Below, piece after piece: positions 8,951 through 16,032 of a DNA stretch of 29,441 bases (its first letter is position 1; each line of letters starts with the position of its first letter). A program made the position numbers and the translations under genes. A model generated the notes under the pieces. The model was not told the DNA's origin, searched no databases, and was given only the letters and a program-made list of their open reading frames with translations. The stretch comes from a virus: positions 1-29,441 of IMG/VR virus record IMGVR_UViG_3300009481_000064; one strand, 5' to 3'.

Positions 8951-9234
8951 TATTTATCTCCATCTATTACTACCTTAGACATCTCTCCCGCTAAAGCACT
9001 GTACCCACAGATATCTACAAAACTATCTTCAGTGTATGAGTTCTGTAGTCTGGCTACTTTAACCATCATCATCATAACAGCTACATCTGTTGGTGTAAAT
9101 AAAATCTTGTTGTCTGTGTAGTTAGACCAGTAATCAGCAATACGTTTATGATTAAGCCAAGCGTCACCGTAGTCCTTCTTACGATCTCCATTGATAAGTT
9201 CTTTAGCCTGTTCCAGTATCTCATCTCTCTTCAT
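8950..9234 (-). CDS. DUF6378-like protein
   Basis: A 94-residue protein with the family pattern: G-D-R-x-K-D-Y-G-D near residues 16-24, then N-H-x-R-I-A-x-Y-W, then T-P-x-D-V-A-V-M-M near 47-55, followed by K-V-A-R-L and F-V-D-I-C-G-Y at 72-78. DUF6378 proteins are common in phages; their charged helices recall MazG-type nucleotide hydrolases, but no activity is established to my knowledge. ATG preceded by GGGAGAGATCG. It overlaps the end of thyX by 14 nt. Its position suggests a role tied to nucleotide pools (inference). Confidence 0.8.
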   Translation of the reverse strand: MKRDEILEQAKELINGDRKKDYGDAWLNHKRIADYWSNYTDNKILFTPTDVAVMMMMVKVARLQNSYTEDSFVDICGYSALAGEMSKVVIDGDK

Positions 9235-9910
9235 CGATCTCTCCCTTCAATGCTTTCCAACTATAAGGATATAACTTCTTACAGTGTTTGTCAATACCCG
9301 TAGCTATTTCTCTTGTCTCCTCTTGACTGTCCTCTGCCAATCTTAAGTTGCAGACACGAGAGAAGGCGTAGAGAGAGCCGGTCCAGTACCATTCTGTATA
9401 AGCAGATTGAGGAAGGACCATCCTTGCTTGTTCAGGGGATACACCCTTCTCTAACAAGTGTTCATAAGTCCACAGAGCTTTGTGAAGAGAGAGTTGATAG
9501 GGGTCATTCATCTGGTTATGGGGGTTGATATCTATAACCTTGTTGGATGATCCCTGTTTCTTGTTTTCAGGATACCCTCTCCAAACTTCAGGAAAAAAGA
9601 ACTCCGGTTGTGTGTCCACATACCTACGAGATATCTCATTCCAAGACAAACCTACTTGGTGTTTGCCTAGCTGTCTGGCTACAAACAAAGGGGCTTTTAT
9701 TCTGAACTGTATCTGAGGGTGGCTGAAGGGGGACCAGTGTTTGTGCTTTGAAAGATAGTTTAAGAGATTAACATCTTTAGGTTTCAAATACTTTCTGACC
9801 TTGCCATCATCGTTCCAGTAGTTCCACTCCGAAGTTTTATCAAAGGAAACTCTGGCAGCATTTACAACACTGATATCAGAACCCATGTTTTCTATCAGGT
9901 CTACGTTCAT
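9221..9910 (-). CDS. thyX: Flavin-dependent thymidylate synthase
   Basis: This enzyme makes dTMP from dUMP with methylene-tetrahydrofolate and FAD/NADPH. The 229-residue length fits the family. Seen are the H-W-S-P-F-S-H segment (58-64), F-V-A-R-Q (76-80) and S-W-N-E-I-S-R-R-Y (89-97), all typical of ThyX. The signature RHR-x7-S is altered: the corresponding residues are K83-H84-Q85 followed by eight residues before S94. The other flanking conserved residues are intact, so the gene is probably active but divergent. It uses dUMP that the upstream dCMP deaminase could provide. Its ATG overlaps the stop of the preceding gene (ATGA). Confidence 0.93.
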   Translation of the reverse strand: MNVDLIENMGSDISVVNAARVSFDKTSEWNYWNDDGKVRKYLKPKDVNLLNYLSKHKHWSPFSHPQIQFRIKAPLFVARQLGKHQVGLSWNEISRRYVDTQPEFFFPEVWRGYPENKKQGSSNKVIDINPHNQMNDPYQLSLHKALWTYEHLLEKGVSPEQARMVLPQSAYTEWYWTGSLYAFSRVCNLRLAEDSQEETREIATGIDKHCKKLYPYSWKALKGEIDEER

Positions 9911-10110
9911 TCATCGTACTCCCTATTATACAACATTGTTTCCTCAAAGTCAATATCATAAATCTCCCTTAGTACCTCAATCCTATCCTCTAGTACATCA
10001 GAAAATCTCTCTAGTATATCTTCACTGTTTAATCCAAGAAGCTCACACAACAGAGGAGGGTCGCTTACCTGTGAAAGTCTTTCAATAAACTCTTCAATTG
10101 GTAAAGGCAT
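9907..10110 (-). CDS. Small acidic protein of unknown function (67 aa)
   Basis: The start at 10110 is chosen because GGAGG lies 9 nt upstream inside the endonuclease I gene; a longer reading frame to 10155 has no comparable site. The protein is acidic and helical (pattern L-L-G-L-N-S-E-D-I-L-E-R-F then D-R-I-E-V-L). Similar short proteins with a Leu-Leu-Gly-x-Ser/Asn-x-Glu-Asp core are, as far as I recall, frequent in phages, with no known function. It overlaps endonuclease I by 17 nt and thyX by 4 nt. Confidence 0.65.
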   Translation of the reverse strand: MPLPIEEFIERLSQVSDPPLLCELLGLNSEDILERFSDVLEDRIEVLREIYDIDFEETMLYNREYDE

Positions 10111-10459
10111 CTGTAACATCCTCCAAAGTGTACCACTTGAACTTCTCCTTCTCACACCACTCAGCCATCGTCATCTTGCTACCCTTTCTAAGTTTCTTAC
10201 TTGGGTTATACAGAAGGAAGACTAGCTGCTTCTTCTTAGGAAGACTGTCTCTGATGGCTTTGTACTTCTGAGTGTCCCCTACTCTAAAGAAACCTTTAGC
10301 TTCCACCAGAATATCAATCCTGTTCTTGCTTCTTCCTACAAAATCAGGTATGTAATTCCGGTGAACAACGTAGGGGACTTTCTCAGGCTCGTACTTACAG
10401 TGGTCTTTTAGAAGAAGCCCTGCCGTCTCCTCGAATTTATTACGATACTTCGGAGGCAC
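10094..10459 (-). CDS. T7-type endonuclease I (Holliday-junction resolvase)
   Basis: The 121-residue protein resembles T7 gp3 (149 residues), which cuts branched DNA, resolves junctions before packaging and helps degrade host DNA. Catalytic residues in the T7 order are visible: Glu10/Glu11 near the N-terminus, D39 in Y-I-P-D-F, and E53-A-K55 in I-L-V-E-A-K-G. The start is GTG at 10459, preceded by a purine-rich TAAGAAAA inside the previous gene, which it overlaps by 20 nt. It lies beside the PD-(D/E)XK nuclease, matching the gp3/gp6 functions of T7. Confidence 0.9.
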   Translation of the reverse strand: MPPKYRNKFEETAGLLLKDHCKYEPEKVPYVVHRNYIPDFVGRSKNRIDILVEAKGFFRVGDTQKYKAIRDSLPKKKQLVFLLYNPSKKLRKGSKMTMAEWCEKEKFKWYTLEDVTDAFTN

Positions 10460-10628
10460 TTTTCTTAGACTTATTAGTTTTAACTTCGCGGGTTAACGCT
10501 TGGGTCATACCACCTGTCTGAGCTACAAAGGGACTACCCTGTAGTGTCCAACCTTCGTTGAGCAGTTCAGCAATCTGCTCCTCGAATCGGTCGTGTCGTG
10601 GTGTGTTTACTACTTTAAATTCAATCAT
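10440..10628 (-). CDS. DUF1737-like small protein
   Basis: A 62-residue protein: F-E-E-Q-I-A-E-L-L-N-E-G-W-T-L-Q-G-S-P-F-V followed by Q-A-L-T-R-E. The G-W-x-x-x-G-x-P/x-F core after a helix of this length is the DUF1737 pattern, a small domain of unknown function frequent in phages. AGGAG lies 7 nt upstream of the ATG. It overlaps the nuclease gene by 8 nt and endonuclease I by 20 nt. The C-terminus is Lys/Ser-rich. Confidence 0.75.
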   Translation of the reverse strand: MIEFKVVNTPRHDRFEEQIAELLNEGWTLQGSPFVAQTGGMTQALTREVKTNKSKKSASEVS

Positions 10629-11532
10629 AGTTGTTCTCCTGTTGGTCTAAGTTGATCTCAGGGTAGGGATTACCTTTTCGATTTTTTGGTACGTTTACGA
10701 CGGTAGTTAAGAACTTGGGACCAGAGCCAGTATGAAAGGCGCGGACTTCTGGATAACAAATTCTCTTGTATTGGCAGTAAGAGCAGGTAGTACAGAGTTT
10801 TAAGTTTCCTGATTTCCCATCCTCCTGTGGAGAGTAACATCTTGAGGGTCGGTCTTCCTGCTTTACGGACTTTTTTACGTGTTCTATCCTTTCCTCTATG
10901 TTATCTGAAAAATATTCGTGCATTGGATCAGCTTTATTATCAAGGTCATACTCAAGAACAGCGAGCTTCCCGCTATCACGATCCATTGCCAGCCATGCCC
11001 ACTTACGTTGACCCTCTGCGTGAGCGTATGCTTTGATCTGGTCAACATAACCGAAGTCATCCTTGGATGCTAGTGTTCGATCCTTGAACTTCATCAGTCC
11101 ATACTTGGTGGTGGACTTAACGTCAGTTACAATGCCATTGATCTTACAGTCCATATGGCCCACCACACCCCCGACAGAGACAGCCTTCTGCTCATCGGTC
11201 ACCTCATGTCCAGCCAGACGGGTGAACAGAAGCAGCATCTCTTCAATCATGTGTCCATACATGAACTTGATAAGGGTGTAAGGCTTGATACGCTCACCAC
11301 GGTAGCCATTGTAGGAGAACCATTGAACTAGGTCGTTCTTTCCTACAGATGAGAGGCGAAGCTTACGACCGTCTCTGCCTTTGGTAGATGGTAGAAACTC
11401 CTTACGCATGATGTCCTTCATAGCCTCTCCGAACTTGTCGATCTCAGCCTCAATATCAACACCCTTGTCAGAGTTACGATCTTTCATAAGCTGATAAATG
11501 TCATCGACTAGTGTTGATAAAGTTTTACTCAT
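10621..11532 (-). CDS. PD-(D/E)XK exonuclease with C-terminal cysteine cluster (Cas4/RecB-like)
   Basis: A 303-residue nuclease. Visible motifs are Y-G-H94-x-x-E97, G-H-M-D128, V-T-D137-V-K139 (the D-x-K of the PD-(D/E)XK core) and D-Q165-x3-Y169. The cysteines C232, C247, C250, C253 and C259 fit the C-terminal iron-sulfur cluster of Cas4/AddB-type nucleases. In T7-like phages a 5'-exonuclease (gp6) sits near endonuclease I and is needed for host DNA degradation, recombination and primer removal. This protein probably fills that role (inference). Its ATG overlaps the stop of the preceding 52-codon gene (ATGA). Confidence 0.88.
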   Translation of the reverse strand: MSKTLSTLVDDIYQLMKDRNSDKGVDIEAEIDKFGEAMKDIMRKEFLPSTKGRDGRKLRLSSVGKNDLVQWFSYNGYRGERIKPYTLIKFMYGHMIEEMLLLFTRLAGHEVTDEQKAVSVGGVVGHMDCKINGIVTDVKSTTKYGLMKFKDRTLASKDDFGYVDQIKAYAHAEGQRKWAWLAMDRDSGKLAVLEYDLDNKADPMHEYFSDNIEERIEHVKKSVKQEDRPSRCYSPQEDGKSGNLKLCTTCSYCQYKRICYPEVRAFHTGSGPKFLTTVVNVPKNRKGNPYPEINLDQQENNYD

Positions 11533-11687
11533 GATAATTTATAACCTCCCTCGTCAATACCAGACGGAATGATAACCTTAAAATCATCTTCCTGTAGATG
11601 CTGTCTTATTTCTCGAATGGCTTTCCAGATTTCTTTTAGTTCATTGAGTTCTTTTGTTTCTTCTACGAGGGTGTCGATGGTATCCAT
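11529..11687 (-). CDS. Small acidic helical protein (52 aa)
   Basis: This gene is supported by AGGAG 8 nt before its ATG and by a stop overlapping the next start (ATGA). The 52-residue product is acidic; its first 30 residues form a likely amphipathic helix or coiled coil (Glu/Leu/Lys-rich), ending in G-G-Y-K-L-S. No family recognised. It begins just 2 nt after the stop of the 66-codon gene, so it is one link of a coupled chain from polymerase to nuclease. Confidence 0.65.
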   Translation of the reverse strand: MDTIDTLVEETKELNELKEIWKAIREIRQHLQEDDFKVIIPSGIDEGGYKLS

Positions 11688-11688
11688 T

Positions 11689-11889
11689 TCAATCTCCTGT
11701 CTTTATTACGTTTAACAAATCTTTGAGGTCATCAAATCCAAACCACTCATGTTCTCTTTTGAGGAAACACCACCTGTTTTTTACAGGAGCAATTCGAACA
11801 CTGTCTTCTACTATAAAGTTGTTTTTATTTTCTATGTAACTCAACCCTAGGGTATCAAACTGTGATCGTCTAAGCTCTCTAGTTGACAT
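11689..11889 (-). CDS. Small protein of unknown function (66 aa)
   Basis: A 66-residue basic-to-neutral protein with an N-terminal S-T-R-E-L-R-R-S-Q-F and aromatic residues in the middle (W-C-F, E-W-F-G-F). No family is recognised. TAGGAG precedes the ATG, and the palindromic TGGGATGTCCCA element sits directly upstream, between it and the polymerase stop. Its expression may therefore be controlled separately from the polymerase. Confidence 0.65.
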   Translation of the reverse strand: MSTRELRRSQFDTLGLSYIENKNNFIVEDSVRIAPVKNRWCFLKREHEWFGFDDLKDLLNVIKTGD

Positions 11890-11906
11890 GAGTATCTCCT
11901 ATTTTA

Positions 11907-11918
11907 TGGGACATCCCA
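11907..11918 (-). promoter_or_regulatory. Palindromic element, copy upstream of the 66-aa gene
   Basis: On the reverse strand AATCTGGGATGTCCCATAAAA directly follows the polymerase stop codon and lies about 6 nt before TAGGAG. It belongs to the same family as the sites at 15389, 16386, 18328 and 18608. Confidence 0.75.
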
Positions 11919-11920
11919 GA

Positions 11921-13651
11921 TTAGTGGGTAGCTGCCCAGTTGTCTCCGACTTTGTATTCACCGTCCAGTGGGCATCTCAGTTCTAAACCATCTCCAGCCG
12001 CCTTGATACACTCTACTGCCAACCATCCAAACTTTTCTGCTTGAGTATCCCTAACCTCTACCTGAAACTCATCATGGATATTACCAACAAAGTTGTACTC
12101 TATACCATGTATATTAGCATACTCATTTAGTATTGTCAACGCTTTCTTCATAACAACCGCACCGGCTGACTGTAAAAGTGTATTCAAGGCTGCGTGTTCA
12201 CTTCGGATTATCAGGCGTCTACCGTCTAACCCTCTGAGGTGTCCCCTTTTGGTCGCCCGTATGACTCGTTCCCGTAGAGTTCGAAGAGATGGTGTGTTAG
12301 TGAGAAACTTTTCTTTAAGTTCTGCTCCGTCTCTACGAGAACCGCCGATAATGCTTCCGATCTTGGCATCTCCTGCGCCGTAGAGGAAAGCATAGATAAA
12401 AGTTTTAGCGTTGTCTCTTGTTGAAAGGCCAGCAGCTTTCTGGTTTGCTGTATGTACGTCTCCGTTCGTGACTTCATGTGTATACTCCTCATCGTCCATG
12501 TAGTGTGCTAACATTCTTAGCTCCAGACCAGCGGCATCTACACCTACCAATTTGAAACCTTTCGGCACTGTCCAACACCTGCGGCAGTCAGTACCGTACG
12601 GAGAGTAAGAGGCAGGAACCTGTGCCATGTTAGGGTTACTGTGCGTCATCCGTCCCGTGACTGCACCAATCGTATTGACCCTACCATGCACTCTGCCGTC
12701 TTCCTCTACCGCTTCTATCCAAGACTGAACTTGTGCTGATCTCTTCTGTAGCAGTAGATACTCAGCGATTAGTTTGGCTTCGGGTATGTCCACCTCAGAT
12801 AGAATACTCTCGTCAACAATGGCATGTCCTTTCTCCGTAAAAGAGGAGGGCTTCCAACCGTAGAACTTCAAGTGCCTACCAATCTGTTGACGTGAACCTA
12901 GATTAAACTGAGGCCAATCTACCCGCGAAAATGGGCCGTCAACGGTATTGAAATCATCCCCAAGAAAGCGAAGCCCAACAGAACTGAGGGTGCCGTCTTT
13001 CTTAATTTTTGGATTGACTTCCTTAACAAATATCGGTAGCGGCGTGAACCTTTTATGTACTTCATCTTCAACCTCCATACTTCTCTGTTTCAAACGTGCT
13101 TGGATATCGAAAGCTTTCTCAAGGTCAAGCACCCACCCCTTGCGTTCCTGTTGAGACACTATCTCCTGAACCTTATGCTCCAGTTCGATAGACTCGCCGG
13201 GAAACTGAGTAAGCCTTTCGCAGAGGGTGGTGTATAGCTTAGTAGTTACCTCTACGTCACGCTCACAGTATTTAATCATCTCATCGGATAGCTTAGTCCA
13301 ATCATCGTGGTCGCCCTTCTCAAAGTGTAGGCGCTCACCCCATGCTCTCAAAGAATGTCCACCGTCTAGCTGTGGGTTGAACAAACGCGAGAGAACCAGA
13401 GTGTCTATAATCTTAACATTGTCAAAAGAAATTCCAAGGTGTTCTTCTAAAACGGGTTTATCAAAATTAATGATATTATGACCGATAACAATGTCAGCAT
13501 CATTGATCTCCTTCTGTATTAAAGCAGTTTCTACATAGGGTTTCAAAAAATTCTTCTTGCTCTGTGTATTCAACTGCATCGTACCTACCATCCAGACCTT
13601 GCTTACGGGCAAAGCGGTAGTTTCGATATCTAGTATAAGCTTCTTTGTCAT
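11921..13651 (-). CDS. Family A DNA polymerase with 3'-5' exonuclease (T7 gp5-like)
   Basis: This is the replicative polymerase. The exonuclease domain shows D8-x-E10, N62-F-D64 and R-D132-V-E. Polymerase motif A is V-D372-A-A-G-L-E-L-R, motif B R412-D-N-A-K416-T-F-I-Y420-A-F-L-Y424-G and motif C I-H526-D527-E. The position equal to E. coli Phe762 is Tyr420, as in T7. At 576 residues it is shorter than T7 gp5 (704), so the thioredoxin-binding insertion is probably missing and another processivity solution is likely (inference). The first 152 nt overlap the HNH gene in another frame. The ATG follows GGTGAG at a long spacing of about 11 nt. Confidence 0.95.
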   Translation of the reverse strand: MTKKLILDIETTALPVSKVWMVGTMQLNTQSKKNFLKPYVETALIQKEINDADIVIGHNIINFDKPVLEEHLGISFDNVKIIDTLVLSRLFNPQLDGGHSLRAWGERLHFEKGDHDDWTKLSDEMIKYCERDVEVTTKLYTTLCERLTQFPGESIELEHKVQEIVSQQERKGWVLDLEKAFDIQARLKQRSMEVEDEVHKRFTPLPIFVKEVNPKIKKDGTLSSVGLRFLGDDFNTVDGPFSRVDWPQFNLGSRQQIGRHLKFYGWKPSSFTEKGHAIVDESILSEVDIPEAKLIAEYLLLQKRSAQVQSWIEAVEEDGRVHGRVNTIGAVTGRMTHSNPNMAQVPASYSPYGTDCRRCWTVPKGFKLVGVDAAGLELRMLAHYMDDEEYTHEVTNGDVHTANQKAAGLSTRDNAKTFIYAFLYGAGDAKIGSIIGGSRRDGAELKEKFLTNTPSLRTLRERVIRATKRGHLRGLDGRRLIIRSEHAALNTLLQSAGAVVMKKALTILNEYANIHGIEYNFVGNIHDEFQVEVRDTQAEKFGWLAVECIKAAGDGLELRCPLDGEYKVGDNWAATH

Positions 13652-13928
13652 TGATTAAAGTCTCACCATTTTTCAAAGCTACGTGTTCTAACCTGTGGCA
13701 GTTGCTACATAGTATAGCACACTTTGCTGCCTCTTGAAACACTTCTTTGTTCAACCTGTGTGATCTCCACTTAGAGGACTTCAAACCGAACTCTTTCTTC
13801 GACGGATCACGGTGGTGGAACTCCAAGACCTCCTCTGGATACGTTTGACCGCATACCTCACAGGCGTAGTTTGTCCTCATCTTGATATACAAAGAGCGAT
13901 TAAGTCTACCAAGTTCAGAACTCCTCAT
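13500..13928 (-). CDS. HNH endonuclease (probable free-standing homing-type)
   Basis: About 142 residues from the ATG at 13928, which lies in the last codons of the primase-helicase gene with CGAGG 6 nt upstream. Metal-binding and catalytic residues are C23-x2-C26, F-H38-H39-R-D and C74-x2-C77-H78, the typical zinc-HNH layout. The core ends by about residue 85; the remaining 50 residues are encoded in the region that is also the start of the DNA polymerase gene. Such genes often sit beside polymerase or primase genes as mobile intruders. A nicking/homing function is known for the family; activity here is inference. Confidence 0.85.
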   Translation of the reverse strand: MRSSELGRLNRSLYIKMRTNYACEVCGQTYPEEVLEFHHRDPSKKEFGLKSSKWRSHRLNKEVFQEAAKCAILCSNCHRLEHVALKNGETLINDKEAYTRYRNYRFARKQGLDGRYDAVEYTEQEEFFETLCRNCFNTEGDQ

Positions 13929-15369
13929 CTGCAACCTCGTGTACTTCAGGAGCAGCACCGGCAACCATCCTTCCCGTGTCCTCTTCATAGTACAGCCAGC
14001 CAGCATGTCCTGTCCGTCCTGTGCGACGGCACTTCACAAGCTGCACCTTAGTACAGTTACGGGTGTAGTCATCATCAGACATCTTGTCGCGGCTCAGAAG
14101 CAGCGTGTTAAATGCTATCTGATTGATGGACCCTGACCCCTTCATGTCATATTCGTTGACATCGTGAGGGTCTTTCACACTAGGCTTGCGGAGATGGGAT
14201 ACGATTATGATTGACGCATTAGTTTCTTTGGAAAGTTTTAAACACCTGTCCATGAAGCTATCGATCATTCCATTTTCGTTAGATGAAACCGCTGCTTGTA
14301 GTGGGTCAAGGATTATAACCTCACAGTCCATACCTTTAATTAGATACCGCATACGAGAGAACAGATCATCAATATCAGAAGACCCCATGTGGTCATCAAT
14401 ATGTATCCTGTCTGCCTCCTTCACCTCGTCGTAGAACACACGGTACTGACTGTAGTCTCTATCCTTTTCCTCTATAAGTCCGATGTTCACTCCACCGATT
14501 ACGCTGACTACATTTTCCGTAGTCTCACCTCTGTTCGACTCAAGGAATACGGCACCGATCTTACGTTTAGTTTCTGTATACATACCGTACAGAAGGTTAG
14601 TCACGAACGTGGTCTTACCTACAGATGTTAAGGCACCTACTACAGTCACCTCCCCTGCCGCCATGCCACCGTTCATCATCTTGTTTAGCGTACCAAACGA
14701 GGAAGGGAAGGGGATAATCTCCGCTTTACCACGGTTCACGAACGCATCCCAACAACTCTCATCTGATAGGGAGACAACTCCAGCGGGTTTATAATCCTCC
14801 GCTCCCCACCACGACTTCACAAACTGTTGAACCTTACCACGTTGTAGCATCTCCCCGGCATCCTTAAGTGGAAGGGATACCACCTTGGCTTTCCCCGGTG
14901 AGAAGATCGACATCACCTCTTTCGAGGCTTGCTTTCCTGCCGCGTCGTTGTCGAAACAGATTACTACCTTTTCAAAAGACTCCAACCACTCTAGGCTTTC
15001 TTTAACGTCCTTGGCTGCGGCTGCTGCTCCACGTTTGAGACTAACGACAGGGTACTTTCCGTCAAACATTTCGGCCACAGCGAGAGCATCTACCTCGCCT
15101 TCCGTTACGGTGACGAACTTACCTCCCTTGTTCCATATGTTCTGACCGAACAATCCCGTGCCTTGAAAAGTTCCTGTTGTGTAGAAGTCTTTGCTTGGGC
15201 AGTTCCGAACCTTAGTTCCCACCACTTCACCACCGTCTTGTGTGTAGTAAGGGTAGTGGTGCTTAAGTACCTGTCCACTTTCGTTGTCATACTCCAGAGT
15301 GACGCCGTAATCTTCGGCTATCCTCTGAGATATCTTCCTGTCAGTAATTGGTCCTGATACACCAATCAT
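13915..15369 (-). CDS. Probable short helicase form from internal start (gp4B-like)
   Basis: An in-frame ATG (codon 70 of the primase-helicase) is preceded by AGAGG 7 nt upstream. Directly before that is a copy of the palindromic element otherwise found before gene starts. The product would be 484 residues, lacking the zinc ribbon but keeping TOPRIM and helicase domains. T7 makes the equivalent gp4B from an internal start at codon 64, which raises the likelihood. This is inference from sequence signals; no expression data are available. Confidence 0.6.
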   Translation of the reverse strand: MIGVSGPITDRKISQRIAEDYGVTLEYDNESGQVLKHHYPYYTQDGGEVVGTKVRNCPSKDFYTTGTFQGTGLFGQNIWNKGGKFVTVTEGEVDALAVAEMFDGKYPVVSLKRGAAAAAKDVKESLEWLESFEKVVICFDNDAAGKQASKEVMSIFSPGKAKVVSLPLKDAGEMLQRGKVQQFVKSWWGAEDYKPAGVVSLSDESCWDAFVNRGKAEIIPFPSSFGTLNKMMNGGMAAGEVTVVGALTSVGKTTFVTNLLYGMYTETKRKIGAVFLESNRGETTENVVSVIGGVNIGLIEEKDRDYSQYRVFYDEVKEADRIHIDDHMGSSDIDDLFSRMRYLIKGMDCEVIILDPLQAAVSSNENGMIDSFMDRCLKLSKETNASIIIVSHLRKPSVKDPHDVNEYDMKGSGSINQIAFNTLLLSRDKMSDDDYTRNCTKVQLVKCRRTGRTGHAGWLYYEEDTGRMVAGAAPEVHEVADEEF

Positions 15370-15576
15370 TTCTAATCCTCTCGTTTTATGGGATGATCCC
15401 AGATTTTCTGTGGGAAGTGTGGAGGGATCGATTGATCCCCCCGACACCACATGACCACACTTGAAGCAGAACCCGTGTCCGTCATCGTAGACTGCGAGGT
15501 TGTCACCTGAGTTATCCTCACCGTTCTCTCTACATGCTGGACATGGAGCCTTACCAATAAAGGTGGATTCCAACAT
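13915..15576 (-). CDS. Bifunctional DNA primase-helicase (T7 gp4-like)
   Basis: At 553 residues (T7 gp4 is 566), this unwinds the fork and primes lagging-strand synthesis. The N-terminal zinc ribbon has C12, C15, C37 and C40. TOPRIM residues are T-E159-G-E161 and F-D209-N-D211. The helicase has Walker A G-A-L-T-S-V-G-K321-T, Walker B I-I-L-D424-P, the H461 sensor (V-S-H) and the C-R-R-T-G-R-T-G region that holds the arginine finger in T7. A linker (about 48-69) separates zinc ribbon and TOPRIM. It contains a palindromic element and a strong internal ribosome binding site before Met70. The ATG overlaps the SSB stop (TAATG). Confidence 0.95.
   Translation of the reverse strand: MLESTFIGKAPCPACRENGEDNSGDNLAVYDDGHGFCFKCGHVVSGGSIDPSTLPTENLGSSHKTRGLEMIGVSGPITDRKISQRIAEDYGVTLEYDNESGQVLKHHYPYYTQDGGEVVGTKVRNCPSKDFYTTGTFQGTGLFGQNIWNKGGKFVTVTEGEVDALAVAEMFDGKYPVVSLKRGAAAAAKDVKESLEWLESFEKVVICFDNDAAGKQASKEVMSIFSPGKAKVVSLPLKDAGEMLQRGKVQQFVKSWWGAEDYKPAGVVSLSDESCWDAFVNRGKAEIIPFPSSFGTLNKMMNGGMAAGEVTVVGALTSVGKTTFVTNLLYGMYTETKRKIGAVFLESNRGETTENVVSVIGGVNIGLIEEKDRDYSQYRVFYDEVKEADRIHIDDHMGSSDIDDLFSRMRYLIKGMDCEVIILDPLQAAVSSNENGMIDSFMDRCLKLSKETNASIIIVSHLRKPSVKDPHDVNEYDMKGSGSINQIAFNTLLLSRDKMSDDDYTRNCTKVQLVKCRRTGRTGHAGWLYYEEDTGRMVAGAAPEVHEVADEEF
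15389..15401 (-). promoter_or_regulatory. Palindromic element inside the primase-helicase gene
   Basis: On the reverse strand AATCTGGGATCATCCCATAA, a 13-bp variant of the palindrome with a three-base centre. It is encoded by the interdomain linker and sits 7 bp before the AGAGG ribosome binding site of the internal ATG at 15369. Confidence 0.75.
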
Positions 15577-15950
15577 TAGAAATCCTCGTCGTCAGCCCCG
15601 GCCATACCCTCTGCCATCTCAAGAACTTTGATCTTCTTGAAGTAGGGAGAGACTCCGTGTTGTGGATGGGGCTTGCCCGGTTCCCACATTACACGAACCC
15701 TAGACCCGTAGGGGATATACTTGGCGATCTGTTCGCCCTCCGAGTCAAGCACAGGGAAACCAGAGAACTTGGTAACAAACTTACGCTGGGGCTGGTTCTT
15801 GTACTCGCGGAGTTTAACACCCTCCTCTGCTAGCTTGGCCGCTTCGTCAGGCTCCAACGTGAGGACGATGGAATACTTCCCAGTGTCCTGTCCGTTGTAG
15901 CGTTCAGTGTCCTCAAGGTTTGAGAAAGCAACTGTTCCTTCGGTAATCAT
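15576..15950 (-). CDS. Single-stranded DNA-binding protein (T7 gp2.5-like)
   Basis: The start is the ATG at 15950, with AAGGAG 7 nt upstream; the reading frame itself opens at a TTG two codons earlier. The 124-residue protein looks like an OB-fold (alternating beta segments such as Y-S-I-V-L-T-L and R-V-R-V-M-W). It ends in an acidic tail finishing with phenylalanine (A-D-D-E-D-F), as in T7 gp2.5, where the tail contacts polymerase and helicase. It is the first gene after a predicted promoter and is coupled to primase-helicase by TAATG. It is shorter than T7 gp2.5 (232 residues). Confidence 0.85.
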   Translation of the reverse strand: MITEGTVAFSNLEDTERYNGQDTGKYSIVLTLEPDEAAKLAEEGVKLREYKNQPQRKFVTKFSGFPVLDSEGEQIAKYIPYGSRVRVMWEPGKPHPQHGVSPYFKKIKVLEMAEGMAGADDEDF

Positions 15951-16003
15951 ATTCAAACTCCTTCTTCCATTGTGTCATACATAGCGTTCATACTACACCT
16001 ACT

Positions 16004-16032
16004 ATACTACTTAAAAAACTATCCATTGTCAA
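16004..16032 (-). promoter_or_regulatory. Predicted sigma-70 promoter for SSB-primase-polymerase genes
   Basis: Reverse strand: TTGACA (16032-16027), 17-bp spacer, TAGTAT (16009-16004). The -35 box overlaps the TGA stop of the upstream gene. Transcription would start near 15997, about 47 nt before the SSB start codon. The same TTGACA-17-TAGTAT arrangement is present at 16495-16467. Confidence 0.65.

Noticed and set aside
15424-15439. GGGATC-GATT-GATCCC hairpin next to the internal palindrome
   Set aside because: It codes for the Gly-Ser-Ile-Asp-Pro linker and has no counterpart at the other palindrome sites, so it is probably chance.
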